This document shows, piece by piece, positions 6,969 to 19,781 of a DNA stretch of 42,808 nucleotides. Positions within the stretch are counted from its first letter, which is position 1, and the number at the start of each line of letters is the position of its first letter. The notes below the pieces were generated by a model. It was not told the origin of the DNA. It saw only the letters and a list, made by a program, of their open reading frames with translations, and made no database searches. Origin of the DNA: Tepidimonas ignava (lineage in GTDB: Bacteria; Pseudomonadota; Gammaproteobacteria; Burkholderiales; Burkholderiaceae_C); NCBI RefSeq assembly GCF_004342625.1, contig NZ_SMAH01000018.1, forward strand, positions 1 to 42,808, read 5' to 3'. Position numbers and translations under genes: made by a program.

Positions 6969-8204
6969 TCAGCTGCGGTAGTCGGCGTTGATGCTGACGT
7001 AGTCGTGGCTGAGGTCGCAGGTCCACACCGTTTCGGCGGCCTGCCCGCGCCCCAGCAACACCCGCACGGTGATTTCGCTTTGCTTCATGACGCGCTGGCC
7101 ATCTTCTTCGCGGTACGCAGGGTGGCGCCCGCCGCGCGTGACGACGTGCACGTCGTCCAGGTACAGCTCGATGCCGCGTTGGTCCAGGTCGTCGATGCCG
7201 GCGTAGCCCACGGCGGCCAGGATGCGCCCGAGGTTGGGGTCGCTGGCGTAGAACGCGGTTTTGACCAACGGCGAGTGCGCGATCGCGTAAGCGGCTTTGA
7301 GGCACTCATCGGCGTCGCGCCCGCCTTCGACGCGCACGGTGATGAACTTGGTCGCCCCCTCGCCGTCGCGCACGATGGCGTGCGCCAGCCAGCGCGCCAC
7401 GTCGATAAGCGCGGCCAGCAACGCCTGCCCTGCGGGGCTGTCCAGCGCGGTGATGGGGGGCAGCGACGCACGGCCGGTGGCGATGACGATGAACGAGTCG
7501 TTGGTGGACGTGTCGCCGTCGACCGTGATGCGGTTGAACGAGGCGTCGGCCACCCGCCGGGCCAGCTCCGGCATCAGCGCCGCCGCCACCGGCGCGTCGG
7601 TGGCCACGAACCCCAGCATCGTGGCCATGTTGGGCCGGATCATGCCCGCGCCTTTGGCGATGCCCGTGACGCTGACCGGCACCCCGTCGATGACCACGCG
7701 GCGGCTGGTGGCCTTGGGCACGGTGTCGGTGGTCATGATGCCCTCGGCCGCGCGCGCCCAGTGCGCGCCGTCGTCTGCGGCGTCGGCCAGCGCCGCCGGC
7801 AGCCCATCGACGATGCGCTGCACCGGCAGCGGCTCCATGATGACGCCGGTGGAAAACGGCAGCACCTGCTGCGGCGACACGCCCAGCTTTTGCGCCAGCG
7901 CGATGCACACGGTGCGTGCGTCGATGAGACCTTGCTCGCCCGTGCCGGCGTTGGCGCAACCGGTGTTGATCACCAGCGCCCGGATGGCGTGGCCCGCCGC
8001 CAGGTGCTCGCGGCACACCTGCACCGGCGCGGCGCAGTAGCGGTTGCGCGTGAACACCCCGCCCACCGTGGCGCCGTCATCGAGCAGCATCACGGTCAGG
8101 TCTTTGCGCTGGGCCTTGCGGATACCCGCTTCGGCCACGCCGAGACGCAAACCAGGCACGCACAGCAGGTCCGCGGGGTTGGGGGCACTCAGGTTGACGG
8201 CCAT
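6969..8204 (-). CDS. argJ: Bifunctional ornithine acetyltransferase / N-acetylglutamate synthase
   Basis: ArgJ transfers the acetyl group from N-acetylornithine to glutamate, closing the acetyl cycle of arginine biosynthesis. The 411-residue precursor cleaves itself at the conserved Thr in [14 protein letters not shown] (T195), which becomes the nucleophile of the beta chain. Further signatures are [31 protein letters not shown] and the C-terminal [13 protein letters not shown]. The start at 8204 (MAVNLS) has GGAG 9 nt upstream. It follows secA by 23 nt and starts a tight run with the DUF815 gene and mutT. Confidence 0.97.
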   Translation of the reverse strand: MAVNLSAPNPADLLCVPGLRLGVAEAGIRKAQRKDLTVMLLDDGATVGGVFTRNRYCAAPVQVCREHLAAGHAIRALVINTGCANAGTGEQGLIDARTVCIALAQKLGVSPQQVLPFSTGVIMEPLPVQRIVDGLPAALADAADDGAHWARAAEGIMTTDTVPKATSRRVVIDGVPVSVTGIAKGAGMIRPNMATMLGFVATDAPVAAALMPELARRVADASFNRITVDGDTSTNDSFIVIATGRASLPPITALDSPAGQALLAALIDVARWLAHAIVRDGEGATKFITVRVEGGRDADECLKAAYAIAHSPLVKTAFYASDPNLGRILAAVGYAGIDDLDQRGIELYLDDVHVVTRGGRHPAYREEDGQRVMKQSEITVRVLLGRGQAAETVWTCDLSHDYVSINADYRS

Positions 8205-8227
8205 CGCTCGGGGCTCCAGCAGGGGGT

Positions 8228-10984
<2,757 letters not shown>

Positions 10985-11167
10985 ACAAACCCCGCCGCGG
11001 CGACCCTGCCCGAGCAGTGCTGCGCGCGGCCCTGACTGTTCATAACGTTGGCGCCGCCACCCCCGTGGGGCAGCGCCGCGATGGCTGGGTCTGGCATTGT
11101 GGCGCGCACCCGGCACGCCGCTGGCCAGCCCAAAGCGGTCATTGTAGTGGCCTCGCCGAACCGGGCT

Positions 11168-11461
11168 TCAGACGCGGCTGCGCCCCGCCACGCGCACACG
11201 CAGCTCCTGCACCGGCGCGCCAGCGTTGCGCGCGGCCGCCAGCAGCACCGGCACCAGTTGCCGAACTTTGGCCGCCACCGACGGGTTGGCCGCCAGCACG
11301 CACCACGTCCCCTCCTCCAAAGGACCCGCCTGCACCAGGTCGCGCAACCCCGGTGGCAGGTGCACCGCCACCCGTTGCAGCAGCCGCCGCGAGGCCCAGG
11401 CCCGCTCGGCCACGTCGGCCAGCGTGGCGTTGGCGCGCACCGCTTGTTGCAGTGTCAGCAT
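11168..11461 (-). CDS. DUF721 / DciA-like protein
   Basis: This small protein (97 residues) matches the DUF721 pattern: an N-terminal helix with LQQAVRANATLADVAERA, then GTWCVLAANPSVAAKVRQLVPVLL and a final strand with LRVRV. DciA, the ancestral helicase loader of many bacteria without DnaC, belongs to this family. Its position just upstream of secA is common in betaproteobacteria. The replication role is inferred from the family only. The ATG at 11461 gives the canonical N-terminus; the longer frame overlaps the psiF-like gene. Confidence 0.75.
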   Translation of the reverse strand: MLTLQQAVRANATLADVAERAWASRRLLQRVAVHLPPGLRDLVQAGPLEEGTWCVLAANPSVAAKVRQLVPVLLAAARNAGAPVQELRVRVAGRSRV

Positions 11462-11471
11462 CGCGACAACG

Positions 11472-11777
11472 TCACTGGCCCGGGGTGGGCACGGGGGTCT
11501 CGCGCACGCATTTCTTGACGAAGCTGGTGCGTGCGGCGCCCGCGAGCTTTTTGTCGGCTGCCTGGGCTTCACAAGCAGCTTGCGCATCGCGCTCGCACTT
11601 GGTCACGAACGAAGTGCGCGCCGCCCCAGCGAGCTTTTTGCCCTGCGCTGCAGCCTCGCAGGCAGACGTACCGGCGGCATGGACGGCCCCGGACGCCACC
11701 AACAGCCAACCCAACGAACAGGCCGCCCACACCCGGACGTGCCTCTTGGCCCGTGTCCTCATCAACTGGTTCGTCAT
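11472..11777 (-). CDS. PsiF-repeat exported protein
   Basis: The 101-residue product has an N-terminal signal peptide (RAKRHVRVWAACSLGWLLVASGAVHA, cleavage probably after AVHA). Two near-identical PsiF repeats follow, each of the form C-E-A-x-A-x-x-KKLAGAARTSFVxKC. PsiF was named as a phosphate-starvation-inducible protein in E. coli; its molecular function is unknown. The start at 11777 has AGGTGG 7 nt upstream. A TATGAT (complement of 11826-11831) may be its -10. No clear Pho box is visible. It is divergent from rpoH. Confidence 0.82.
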   Translation of the reverse strand: MTNQLMRTRAKRHVRVWAACSLGWLLVASGAVHAAGTSACEAAAQGKKLAGAARTSFVTKCERDAQAACEAQAADKKLAGAARTSFVKKCVRETPVPTPGQ

Positions 11778-11837
11778 CGCTTGGCCACCTACGCTTACCA
11801 ACTTACCAACACGCAGTCTACGTCAATCATAGGGGAA

Positions 11838-11860
11838 GCGTGGGGAACGAACTCCCACGC
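11838..11860. promoter_or_regulatory. Hyphenated dyad GCGTGGG-N9-CCCACGC between psiF-like gene and rpoH
   Basis: Perfect 7-bp arms at 11838-11844 and 11854-11860 with a 9-nt spacer. The dyad overlaps the predicted -35/spacer region of the psiF-like gene and ends 27 bp before the CIRCE element. It has the geometry of an operator, but I do not recognise a regulator for it. Confidence 0.45.
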
Positions 11861-11887
11861 GGTGGTTGCAGGCACGGAACTTCACCG

Positions 11888-11914
11888 TTAGCACTCGATC
11901 CAAGAGAGTGCTAA
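11888..11914 (+). promoter_or_regulatory. CIRCE element (HrcA operator) upstream of rpoH
   Basis: TTAGCACTC, 9 nt, GAGTGCTAA is a full match to the CIRCE consensus bound by the heat-shock repressor HrcA. It lies 40 bp upstream of the rpoH start. The element also contains TTAGCA and TAATAT with an 18-nt spacer, so an embedded promoter whose -10 overlaps the right arm is possible. Regulation of rpoH by HrcA is inferred. Confidence 0.95.
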
Positions 11915-11954
11915 TATGATGACCACGCTCCCACAGTCAAGGAGAGGAGAACCG

Positions 11955-12914
<960 letters not shown>

Positions 12915-14465
12915 TCAGCCCTCGCGCCGCAACGCGGGGAACAGGATCACGTCGCGGATGCTGGGGCTGTCGGTCAGCAGCATCACCAGCCGGTCGATGC
13001 CCACGCCGCAGCCACCGGCGGGCGGCATGCCGTACTCCAGCGCACGGATGTAGTCGGCGTCGAAGTACATCGCTTCGTCGTCGCCCGCCTCTTTGTTGGC
13101 CACCTGAGCCAAAAAGCGCTCGGCCTGGTCTTCGGGGTCGTTGAGCTCGGAAAAGCCGTTGGCGATTTCGCGTCCGGTGATGTACAGCTCGAAGCGCTCG
13201 GTGATGCTGGGGTCGGCGTCGCTGGCGCGCGCCAGCGGCGAAATTTCGGTCGGGTGGTTGCAAATGAAGGTGGGCTGCCACAGCTTGTCTTCCACCACCT
13301 CCTCGAAGTACAGCACCTGCAGCGCGGCAAGGCTGCGCTGATCGAGCCGCTCCTTGACCGGGTCCACCCCCAAGCGGCGCAGTTGCTCGCGCAGCCACGC
13401 GGCGTCGTCCACGCGCGCGCCGGCGTCGGTGTGCTTGAGGATGGCCTCGCGGATGGTCAGGCGCTCAAACGGCGCGTCCAGGTCCACGTCGCGCCCTTGG
13501 TAAACGAGCTTGCCGCCACCGCACACGGCGTGCGCGACGCGGCGGATCATGTCCTCGGTGAAGGCCATCATGTCGGCGTGGTTCCAGTACGCCGCGTAAA
13601 ACTCCATCATCGTGAACTCGGGGTTGTGGCGCACGCTGATGCCTTCGTTGCGGAAGTTGCGGTTGATCTCGAAGACGCGATCAAACCCACCCACCAACAG
13701 CCGCTTGAGGTACAGCTCTGGCGCGATGCGCAGGTACATATCCTGCTCCAGCGCGTTGTGGTGGGTCACGAAGGGCCGCGCGTTGGCGCCACCCGGGATG
13801 GGGTGCAGCATTGGCGTTTCCACCTCCAAAAAGCCCTGCTGCACCATGTGCTCGCGCAGCGTCGTCACCGCCAAGCTGCGCGCCACGAAGCGCTGGCGCG
13901 CCTGTACGTCGGTCATCAAATCGACGTAGCGCTGGCGGTACTTGAGCTCCTGGTCGTGGATGCCGTGGAATTTGTCCGGCAGCGGCCGCAGGCTTTTGAC
14001 CACCAGGCGCAGCCGCGCAACCTTGATCGACAGCTCGCCCGTGCGGGTTTTGAACACCGTGCCTTCGGCGTACAGGATGTCGCCCAGGTCCCAGTGCTTG
14101 AAGGCTTCGTAGGTGGCCTCGCCCACGCCGTCCTTGGTGATGTAGAGCTGGATGCGCCCGCCCGTGGGGCCGAACGAGGCGTCTTGCACGGTGGCGAAGC
14201 TGGCCTTGCCCATGACGCGCTTGAGCATCATGCGCCCGGCCACGCTGACGCGCGCCTGCAGCGGCTCCAGCAGTTCGTTGCTCATGTGGCCGTACTCGGC
14301 CTGCAGGCCGGCCGCCGTGTGCTGCGGCCGCACGTCGTTGGGGAAAGCCGGCCCGGCCCCGTGACGGGCCGCTTCGCGCAGGGCGGCCAGTTTGGCGCGG
14401 CGCTCGGCGATGAGCTGGTTGTCGTCGACGTGGGGCGCAGCGGGGGTGTGGTCGGGCTGGGTCAT
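12915..14465 (-). CDS. lysS: Lysyl-tRNA synthetase, class II
   Basis: LysS charges tRNA-Lys. The 516-residue protein has the N-terminal OB anticodon-binding fold ([26 protein letters not shown]). It has class II motif 2 ([26 protein letters not shown]) and motif 3 ([26 protein letters not shown]). The start at 14465 (MTQPDHTP) follows the conserved N-terminal layout; longer frames run through the liv terminator. It is convergent with rpoH with no intergenic base. Hairpins upstream (14519-14551 and a GC-rich one nearer the start) suggest that it is separated from the liv operon and has its own promoter. Confidence 0.97.
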   Translation of the reverse strand: MTQPDHTPAAPHVDDNQLIAERRAKLAALREAARHGAGPAFPNDVRPQHTAAGLQAEYGHMSNELLEPLQARVSVAGRMMLKRVMGKASFATVQDASFGPTGGRIQLYITKDGVGEATYEAFKHWDLGDILYAEGTVFKTRTGELSIKVARLRLVVKSLRPLPDKFHGIHDQELKYRQRYVDLMTDVQARQRFVARSLAVTTLREHMVQQGFLEVETPMLHPIPGGANARPFVTHHNALEQDMYLRIAPELYLKRLLVGGFDRVFEINRNFRNEGISVRHNPEFTMMEFYAAYWNHADMMAFTEDMIRRVAHAVCGGGKLVYQGRDVDLDAPFERLTIREAILKHTDAGARVDDAAWLREQLRRLGVDPVKERLDQRSLAALQVLYFEEVVEDKLWQPTFICNHPTEISPLARASDADPSITERFELYITGREIANGFSELNDPEDQAERFLAQVANKEAGDDEAMYFDADYIRALEYGMPPAGGCGVGIDRLVMLLTDSPSIRDVILFPALRREG

Positions 14466-14518
14466 GGTACGAAAGCCGCAAAAAGCAAGGCAGGCGCCGG
14501 CGCGGCGCCTTGGGCAAC

Positions 14519-14551
14519 AAAAAAGCTTGGCGGCCATCGAAACCGCCAAGC
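14519..14551 (-). terminator. Rho-independent terminator after livF
   Basis: On the minus strand GCTTGGCGG and CCGCCAAGC form a perfect 9-bp stem with a 9-nt loop, followed directly by six T. It lies 29 nt after the livF stop and before lysS, so it ends the liv operon. Confidence 0.9.
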
Positions 14552-14579
14552 CCGCGATTGTAGGACGCCCGCCGGGGGT

Positions 14580-15308
14580 TCAGGCGACGGACGCTTCGCC
14601 CAGGTACGCCGCGCGCACCTTGGGGTCGTCCAGCATGGCCTTGGCCTCGCCGGTCATGATGATCTCGCCCGAGTCCATCACGTAGCCGCGATCGGCCACT
14701 TGCAGCGCGCGGCGGGCGTTTTGCTCCACCAGCAGCACCGTCATGCCCTGCGCGTGCACGTCGCGCACCACCTCGAAGATCTTGTCCACCATGATCGGCG
14801 ACAGGCCCATCGACGGCTCGTCCAGCAGCAGCAGCTTGGGGCGGCTCATCAGCGCGCGGGCCATCGCCAGCATCTGCTGCTCGCCGCCGGACATCGTGCC
14901 GGCCAACTGGTCTTTGCGCTCGCGCAAGCGCGGAAACAGCTCGAACATGCGCTCGATGTCGCGCTGGATGTCGGCCTTGTCGGTGCGGGTGTAGGCGCCC
15001 ATCAGCAGGTTTTCGACGATGGTCATGCGCGCAAACACACCCCGGCCCTCCGGCACCATGGCCAGCCCACGCTTGACCAGGTCCCACGACCCCACGCCGC
15101 GGATGCTTTGACCGTCGTACACGATGTCGCCCGCTTCGGCCAGCAACATGCCGGTGATGGCCTTCATCGTCGTCGTTTTGCCCGCGCCGTTGGAGCCGAT
15201 CAGGGTCACCAGCTCGCCTTGACGCACCTCCAGGTCGATGCCCTTGACGGCCTTGATGCCGCCGTACGAGACCTTCAGGCCCGTGACTTTCAACAGGGTG
15301 TTGGCCAT
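14580..15308 (-). CDS. livF: Branched-chain amino acid ABC transporter ATPase LivF
   Basis: LivF is one of the two cytoplasmic ATPases of the high-affinity leucine/isoleucine/valine importer. The 242-residue protein has Walker A GSNGAGKTT near residue 38, signature MSGGEQQMLAMARAL near 138, and Walker B LLLLDEPSMGLSP near 158. LivF-type features are the short length and GRGVFARMTIVENL. The start at 15308 (MANTLLKV) lies 1 nt after the livG stop, so the genes are tightly coupled. It is the last gene of the operon. Confidence 0.95.
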   Translation of the reverse strand: MANTLLKVTGLKVSYGGIKAVKGIDLEVRQGELVTLIGSNGAGKTTTMKAITGMLLAEAGDIVYDGQSIRGVGSWDLVKRGLAMVPEGRGVFARMTIVENLLMGAYTRTDKADIQRDIERMFELFPRLRERKDQLAGTMSGGEQQMLAMARALMSRPKLLLLDEPSMGLSPIMVDKIFEVVRDVHAQGMTVLLVEQNARRALQVADRGYVMDSGEIIMTGEAKAMLDDPKVRAAYLGEASVA

Positions 15309-15309
15309 T

Positions 15310-16080
15310 TCAATGTCCTCCGGTGCCCAGGTAGGCCTCGATGACCTTGGGGTTCTTTTGCACCTCGGCCGGCGTGCCCTCGGCGAGCTGCTTGCCATAG
15401 TCCAGCACGGTGACGCGGTCGCACAGGCCCATCACGAGCTTGACATCGTGCTCGATCAGCAGGATGGTGCGGTTGTCGCGCCGAATGCGGTCGATCAGCT
15501 CGCGCAGCTGCACCTTCTCGGTGGCGTTCATGCCCGCAGCCGGCTCATCCAGCGCGATCAGCTTGGGGTCGGTAGCCAGCGCGCGCGCGATTTCAAGCCG
15601 GCGCTGGTCGCCATAGGACAGCGTGCGCGCCTTGTAGTCGGCGTACTTGGCGATGCCGACGTACTCCAGCAGCTCCATCGCGCGCTCGGCGATGGCACGC
15701 TCCTCGGCTTTGAAGCCGGGCGTGCGCAGGATGGCGCTGAGCAGCCCCCCGCGTGTGCGCACGTGGCGCCCCACCATGACGTTTTCCAGCACCGTCATTT
15801 CGGCAAACAGGCGAATGTTCTGGAACGTGCGCGCGATGCCCGCCTTGGCCACTTCGTGCACCGCGGTGGGCGTGTAGGGCTTGCCGTCAAGCTCGAAGCT
15901 GCCGCTGTCGGGCGTGTACAGGCCGGTCAGCACGTTGAAAAACGTCGTCTTGCCCGCACCGTTGGGGCCGATCAGGCCGTAGACCTGGCCGCGCTTGATT
16001 TCGATGCCCACGTCCGACAGCGCCTGCAGCCCGCCGAAGCGCTTGGACACCCCGCTGACTTTGAGAATGGTGTCTGTCAT
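15310..16080 (-). CDS. livG: Branched-chain amino acid ABC transporter ATPase LivG
   Basis: LivG is the second ATPase of the Liv importer. The 256-residue protein has Walker A GPNGAGKTTFFNVLTG near residue 40, the LivG-typical GIARTFQNIRLFAEMTVLENVMVG, signature LSYGDQRRLEIARALA, Walker B LIALDEPAAGMN and H-loop LLIEHDVKLVMG. The C-terminal BCA_ABC_TP_C tail (EGTPAEVQKNPKVIEAYLG) is present. It lies between livM and livF in one transcript. Confidence 0.95.
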   Translation of the reverse strand: MTDTILKVSGVSKRFGGLQALSDVGIEIKRGQVYGLIGPNGAGKTTFFNVLTGLYTPDSGSFELDGKPYTPTAVHEVAKAGIARTFQNIRLFAEMTVLENVMVGRHVRTRGGLLSAILRTPGFKAEERAIAERAMELLEYVGIAKYADYKARTLSYGDQRRLEIARALATDPKLIALDEPAAGMNATEKVQLRELIDRIRRDNRTILLIEHDVKLVMGLCDRVTVLDYGKQLAEGTPAEVQKNPKVIEAYLGTGGH

Positions 16081-16098
16081 GAAAGCTCTCCTGCGCCG

Positions 16099-17208
16099 TT
16101 ATTTGCTGAGCGACTTGCCGTGCTCGGGCGCGGGCCACAGGCCACGCGGACGCAGCAGCATGATGATGATCATCGCCAGCGCGATCAGCAGCTGACGCAG
16201 GATTTCCGGGGCCAGGCGGCCGTCGGTCAGGTGGTGCAGCGGGCCGGCCAGGTGGCGCAGCAGCTCCGGCAGACCGGCCAGCAGCAGCGCACCCAGGATC
16301 ACGCCAGGAATGTGCCCCAGCCCGCCCAGCACCACCATGGCCACGATCATCACCGACTCCATCAGCACGAACGATTCGGGGTACACGCCGCGCATCAGCG
16401 AGGCAAACAACACCCCGGCGATGCCGCCGAAGGTGGCGCTGGTGCCAAACGCGGCCAGCTTCAGGTTGCGCGTGTTGATGCCCATGGCCTTGGCGGCGAT
16501 TTCGTCTTCGCGGATCGCCATCCACGCGCGCCCGATGCGCGAATCCGCCAACCGGTACGCCACCACGATGGTCATGATCACAAACGCCAGGATCAGGTAG
16601 TAGTACAGCGTCACCGACTCGAACGTGTACGACCAGCCCCCCAGCTCGACCGTGAGGCGCTGCGCCATGTTGTGGCCAAACACCGTCACCGCGTCCACAC
16701 CGGCGATGCCTTTGGGGCCGTTGGTGATGTTGATCGGGCGGTCCAGGTTGAGCATGAAGATGCGCACGATCTCACCAAAACCCAGCGTGACGATGGCCAG
16801 GTAGTCGCCGCGCAGCTTGAGCACGGGGTAGCCCAGGATCAGGCCGGTGATGCCCGCCAGCACGGCCGCCAGGATGATGACGATCCAAAAGCTCACGTGC
16901 AGCCCGTTGGGGAACGCCGCCGCGATGGCGGGGAAGTTTTCCGCCAGGTGCGGCGAGGCCAGCAGGCTGTACAGGTACGCCCCCACCGCGAAAAACGCGA
17001 TGAAGCCCAGGTCCAGCAAGCCGGCAAACCCCACCACGATGTTGAGGCCCAGCGCCAGCATCACGTACAGCAGGGCCACATCGACGATGCGCACCCACGA
17101 GTTGCTGCCGGTGGCTTGCAGCAGCAGCGGCAGCACCAGCAGCCCCACGGCGGCCAGCGCAAACGTCACGTACTTGGCCTTGGTGGACGAAGAAGACGTT
17201 GTGGTCAT
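16099..17208 (-). CDS. livM: Branched-chain amino acid ABC transporter permease LivM
   Basis: LivM is an inner-membrane permease subunit. The 369-residue protein begins with a short cytoplasmic Ser/Thr/Lys-rich tail and then many membrane helices. It shows the LivM-typical LALGLNIVVGFAGLLDLGFIAFFAVGAY near 55 and the ATPase-contact loop GRAWMAIREDEIAAKAMGIN near 230. The start at 17208 has a strong AGGAGG 8 nt upstream, which decides against the longer frame from 17226. It lies 20 nt after livH. Confidence 0.94.
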   Translation of the reverse strand: MTTTSSSSTKAKYVTFALAAVGLLVLPLLLQATGSNSWVRIVDVALLYVMLALGLNIVVGFAGLLDLGFIAFFAVGAYLYSLLASPHLAENFPAIAAAFPNGLHVSFWIVIILAAVLAGITGLILGYPVLKLRGDYLAIVTLGFGEIVRIFMLNLDRPINITNGPKGIAGVDAVTVFGHNMAQRLTVELGGWSYTFESVTLYYYLILAFVIMTIVVAYRLADSRIGRAWMAIREDEIAAKAMGINTRNLKLAAFGTSATFGGIAGVLFASLMRGVYPESFVLMESVMIVAMVVLGGLGHIPGVILGALLLAGLPELLRHLAGPLHHLTDGRLAPEILRQLLIALAMIIIMLLRPRGLWPAPEHGKSLSK

Positions 17209-17228
17209 GTTGCGTTCCTCCTGCACCC

Positions 17229-18158
17229 TCAGGCCCGGTCGGCCACGCGCTCACCCAGCAGGCCCGACGGGCGCAGCGTCAGCACGATGGCCAGCACGAT
17301 GAAAGCAAAAATGTCGGAGTACTGGCTGCCCAAAAAGCCGCCGGTCAGCGGCCCCAGGTAGCCCGCGCCCAGCGACTCGATCAGCCCCAACGCCACACCG
17401 CCCACGACCGCACCGGCCAGGTTGCCGATGCCGCCAAACACCGCCGCCACGAACGCCTTGAGGCCGGGCATGAAGCCCATCGAGTGCTGCACGGTGCCGT
17501 AGTTGGACGCCCACATGATGCCGGCGATGGCCGCCAGCATCGCGCCGATGACGAACGTGGCCGAAATCACCACGTCGGGCTTGATGCCCATCAGCGCCGC
17601 GACGCGTGGGTTTTCGGCGGTGGCGCGCATCGCGCGGCCCAGGTTGGTCTTGTTGACGATGTACATCAGCAGCGACAGCACGATGGCCGTGGTGGCCAGG
17701 ATCGTGACCTGCGTGGGCGAAATCACCGCGCCGCCCAGGTTGAACGGCTCGCTGGGCAGCAGCGTCGGGTACGACTTGGGCGCCGGCTTCCAGATGATCA
17801 TCGCCAGGGTCTGGATCAGGATGCTCATGCCGATCGCGGTGATCAGCGGCGCCAGGCGGGGCGAGTTGCGCAGCGGCCGGTAGGCCAGCTTTTCGATGCT
17901 GAAGTTGAGCAGCGCGCACACCACCATCGAGATCAACGCCGCCAGCGCCAGCAGCATCCAGCCAGGCATGCCGGGCATGGCGTCGCGTGCCCAGGTGATG
18001 ATGGTCCAGCTGGTCAGCGCGCCCACCATCAAAACGTCACCATGGGCGAAGTTGATCAGCCCGATGATGCCGTAGACCATCGTGTAGCCGAGTGCGACCA
18101 GCGCGTACATGCTGCCCAGCACCAGCCCGTTGATGATCTGCTGAAGCAAAACATCCAT
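17229..18158 (-). CDS. livH: Branched-chain amino acid ABC transporter permease LivH
   Basis: LivH is the partner permease of LivM. The 309-residue protein starts MDVLLQQIINGLVLGSMYALVALGYTMVYGIIGLINFAHGDVLM, the family signature, and has the coupling loop GRAMRATAENPRVAALMGI near residue 180. The start at 18158 has GGAGAG 5 nt upstream. It heads a livHMGF operon; no periplasmic binding protein gene (livK/livJ) is in the window, so the receptor must be encoded elsewhere. The leader contains two hairpins that may control the operon. Confidence 0.95.
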   Translation of the reverse strand: MDVLLQQIINGLVLGSMYALVALGYTMVYGIIGLINFAHGDVLMVGALTSWTIITWARDAMPGMPGWMLLALAALISMVVCALLNFSIEKLAYRPLRNSPRLAPLITAIGMSILIQTLAMIIWKPAPKSYPTLLPSEPFNLGGAVISPTQVTILATTAIVLSLLMYIVNKTNLGRAMRATAENPRVAALMGIKPDVVISATFVIGAMLAAIAGIMWASNYGTVQHSMGFMPGLKAFVAAVFGGIGNLAGAVVGGVALGLIESLGAGYLGPLTGGFLGSQYSDIFAFIVLAIVLTLRPSGLLGERVADRA

Positions 18159-18185
18159 GAGAGCTCTCCGTTGTGAGGAACCTCC

Positions 18186-18277
18186 AACCCGGTGGCTCCT
18201 GGCCCATCGGGTTAGCAAAAAACCCGCCAGGGCAGGCCGTGTTGCGGCCGGAGGCGGGTTGAAGTGGCGGGATTGTA
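18186..18277 (-). promoter_or_regulatory. liv leader: promoter, terminator hairpin and competing stem
   Basis: On the minus strand a TACAAT (18277-18272) may be a -10, with the start near 18265. Just after it AACCCGCC and GGCGGGTT (18260-18221, with an inner GGCCG/CGGCC stem) form a terminator with six T (18222-18217). A second hairpin follows (18213-18186, AACCCGATGG with CCACCGGGTT). The right arm of the first (CGGGTT) can instead pair with the left arm of the second (AACCCG), the usual layout of terminator and antiterminator. No leader peptide rich in Leu/Ile/Val was found. Alternatively this is simply the rarA terminator plus a promoter inside it. Confidence 0.5.
18217..18260 (-). terminator. 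Rho-independent terminator between rarA and livH
   Basis: The stem AACCCGCC/GGCGGGTT is extended by an inner GGCCG/CGGCC pair and is followed by six T on the minus strand. It lies about 145 nt after the rarA stop and 58 nt before livH. It can end lolA-rarA transcription or act as an attenuator of liv. Confidence 0.8.
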
Positions 18278-18405
18278 GCCAAGCCACCTGGGCGCCACCG
18301 TGCTGGTTTGCCCTAGGTGACGGGCGGCGGCCTCAGGGTTTTCCCGAATATTGACCCCCGCTGCGTGGGAGGCAACACGCGCCCATCAACGCACCAGCGT
18401 TTGCA

Positions 18406-19737
18406 TTAGCTTGGCTGATGATCGTCGGCGCGTCGTGACCCGCCGGACGCGCGCGCCTCGGCGTTGCGGCGTCGCAGCTCGGCCAAACGCTCGCCAATGC
18501 GCAGCTCCAGCCCGCGCGGCACCGGCTCGTACAGGCGTACCTCGTCCATGCCATCGGGGAAGTAGCGCTCGCCCGCGGCAAAGGCGTCGGGCTCGTCGTG
18601 CGCGTAGCGGTAGCCACGGCCGTGGTCCAGCGCCTTCATCAGCGCGGTGGGCGCATTGCGCAGGTGCAACGGCACCGGCCGGGTGCCTTCGCGCGCCACC
18701 AAGGTGCGCGCCGCCTTGTACGCGGTGTACACGGCGTTGCTCTTGGGCGCCACGGCCAGGTACACCACCGCCTGCGCCAGCGCCAGCTCACCTTCGGGGC
18801 TGCCCAGGCGCTCGTACACCTCGGCGGCGTCCAGCGCCAGCCGCAGCGCGCGCGGGTCGGCCAAGCCGATATCTTCGGTGGCCATGCGGATGAGGCGCCG
18901 GGCCACGTAGCGCGGGTCGGCGCCGCCGTCGAGCATGCGCACCAACCAGTACAGCGCGGCGTCGGGGTCGGAGCCACGCACGCTCTTGTGCAGCGCGCTG
19001 ATGGTGTCGTAAAACTGGTCGCCGCCTTTGTCGTAGCGGCGCAGCCGTTCACCCAGCGTGGTCAGCAGCCAGGCATCATCGACATGGCCGCGCCCCTGCG
19101 CACGCGCCGCCACAGCCACCGTTTCCAGGGTGTTGAGCAGCCGGCGCGCATCGCCGTCGGCGTAGGCCGCCAGCCGCTGGCGCGCCGCTGGGTCCAGCGC
19201 CGGCACCTCGCCCGTGGCCAGCGCGCGGTCGATCAGGGTTTGCAGGTCGCCCTCGGTCAGCGGTTGCAGCACGTACACGGTGGCGCGCGACAGCAACGCC
19301 GCGTTGACCTCGAAGCTGGGGTTTTCGGTGGTGGCGCCCACGAACGTGAACAGGCCGCTTTCGACGTGCGGCAAAAAAGCGTCTTGCTGCGCCTTGTTGA
19401 AGCGGTGCACCTCGTCCACGAACACGAGGGTGGGCTGGGGGTGCAGTCCGCTGCGCGCCGCTTCGGCCTGCTGCACGGCGTCGCGGATCTCTTTGACGCC
19501 GCCCAGCACCGCGCTGATGGCGATGAACTGCGCGTCGAAGGCCTGCGCCATCAGGCGCGCCAGGGTCGTCTTGCCCACGCCCGGCGGCCCCCACAGGATG
19601 CAGCTGTGCGGCCGGCCGCTTTCAAACGCCAGGCGCAGCGGCATGCCCGGCCCCAGCAGGTGGGTCTGGCCAATGACGTCGTCCAGCGAGCGTGGCCGCA
19701 GCCGTTCGGCCAAGGGAACGTGCAACGTGGCTGCCAT
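18406..19737 (-). CDS. rarA: Replication-associated recombination ATPase RarA (MgsA)
   Basis: RarA is a clamp-loader-like AAA+ ATPase acting at stalled replication forks. The 443-residue protein has PLAERLRPRSLDDVIGQTHLLGPG at the N-terminus, Walker A GPPGVGKT at 50-57, Walker B VFVDEVHRFNK near 105-115 and sensor GATTENPSFEVNAALLSR. The C-terminal tetramerisation region contains DKGGDQFYDTISALHKSVRGSDPDAALYWLVRML. The start at 19737 (MAATLHVPLAERL) follows the family. It belongs to the frequent ftsK-lolA-rarA order, 44 nt after lolA. Confidence 0.96.
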   Translation of the reverse strand: MAATLHVPLAERLRPRSLDDVIGQTHLLGPGMPLRLAFESGRPHSCILWGPPGVGKTTLARLMAQAFDAQFIAISAVLGGVKEIRDAVQQAEAARSGLHPQPTLVFVDEVHRFNKAQQDAFLPHVESGLFTFVGATTENPSFEVNAALLSRATVYVLQPLTEGDLQTLIDRALATGEVPALDPAARQRLAAYADGDARRLLNTLETVAVAARAQGRGHVDDAWLLTTLGERLRRYDKGGDQFYDTISALHKSVRGSDPDAALYWLVRMLDGGADPRYVARRLIRMATEDIGLADPRALRLALDAAEVYERLGSPEGELALAQAVVYLAVAPKSNAVYTAYKAARTLVAREGTRPVPLHLRNAPTALMKALDHGRGYRYAHDEPDAFAAGERYFPDGMDEVRLYEPVPRGLELRIGERLAELRRRNAEARASGGSRRADDHQPS

Positions 19738-19781
19738 GCCGCCATTGTCACGCAACAGGGTGCGCGGCGGCGCCACCCCGC

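Noticed and set aside
11916-11954. Earlier ATG for rpoH
   Set aside because: It directly follows the CIRCE element with no RBS, and the added residues are not RpoH-like; the ATG at 11955 has AGGAG.
18037-18282. Leader peptide for liv attenuation
   Set aside because: The frame across the hairpins is not enriched in Leu, Ile or Val and continues into livH in another frame.
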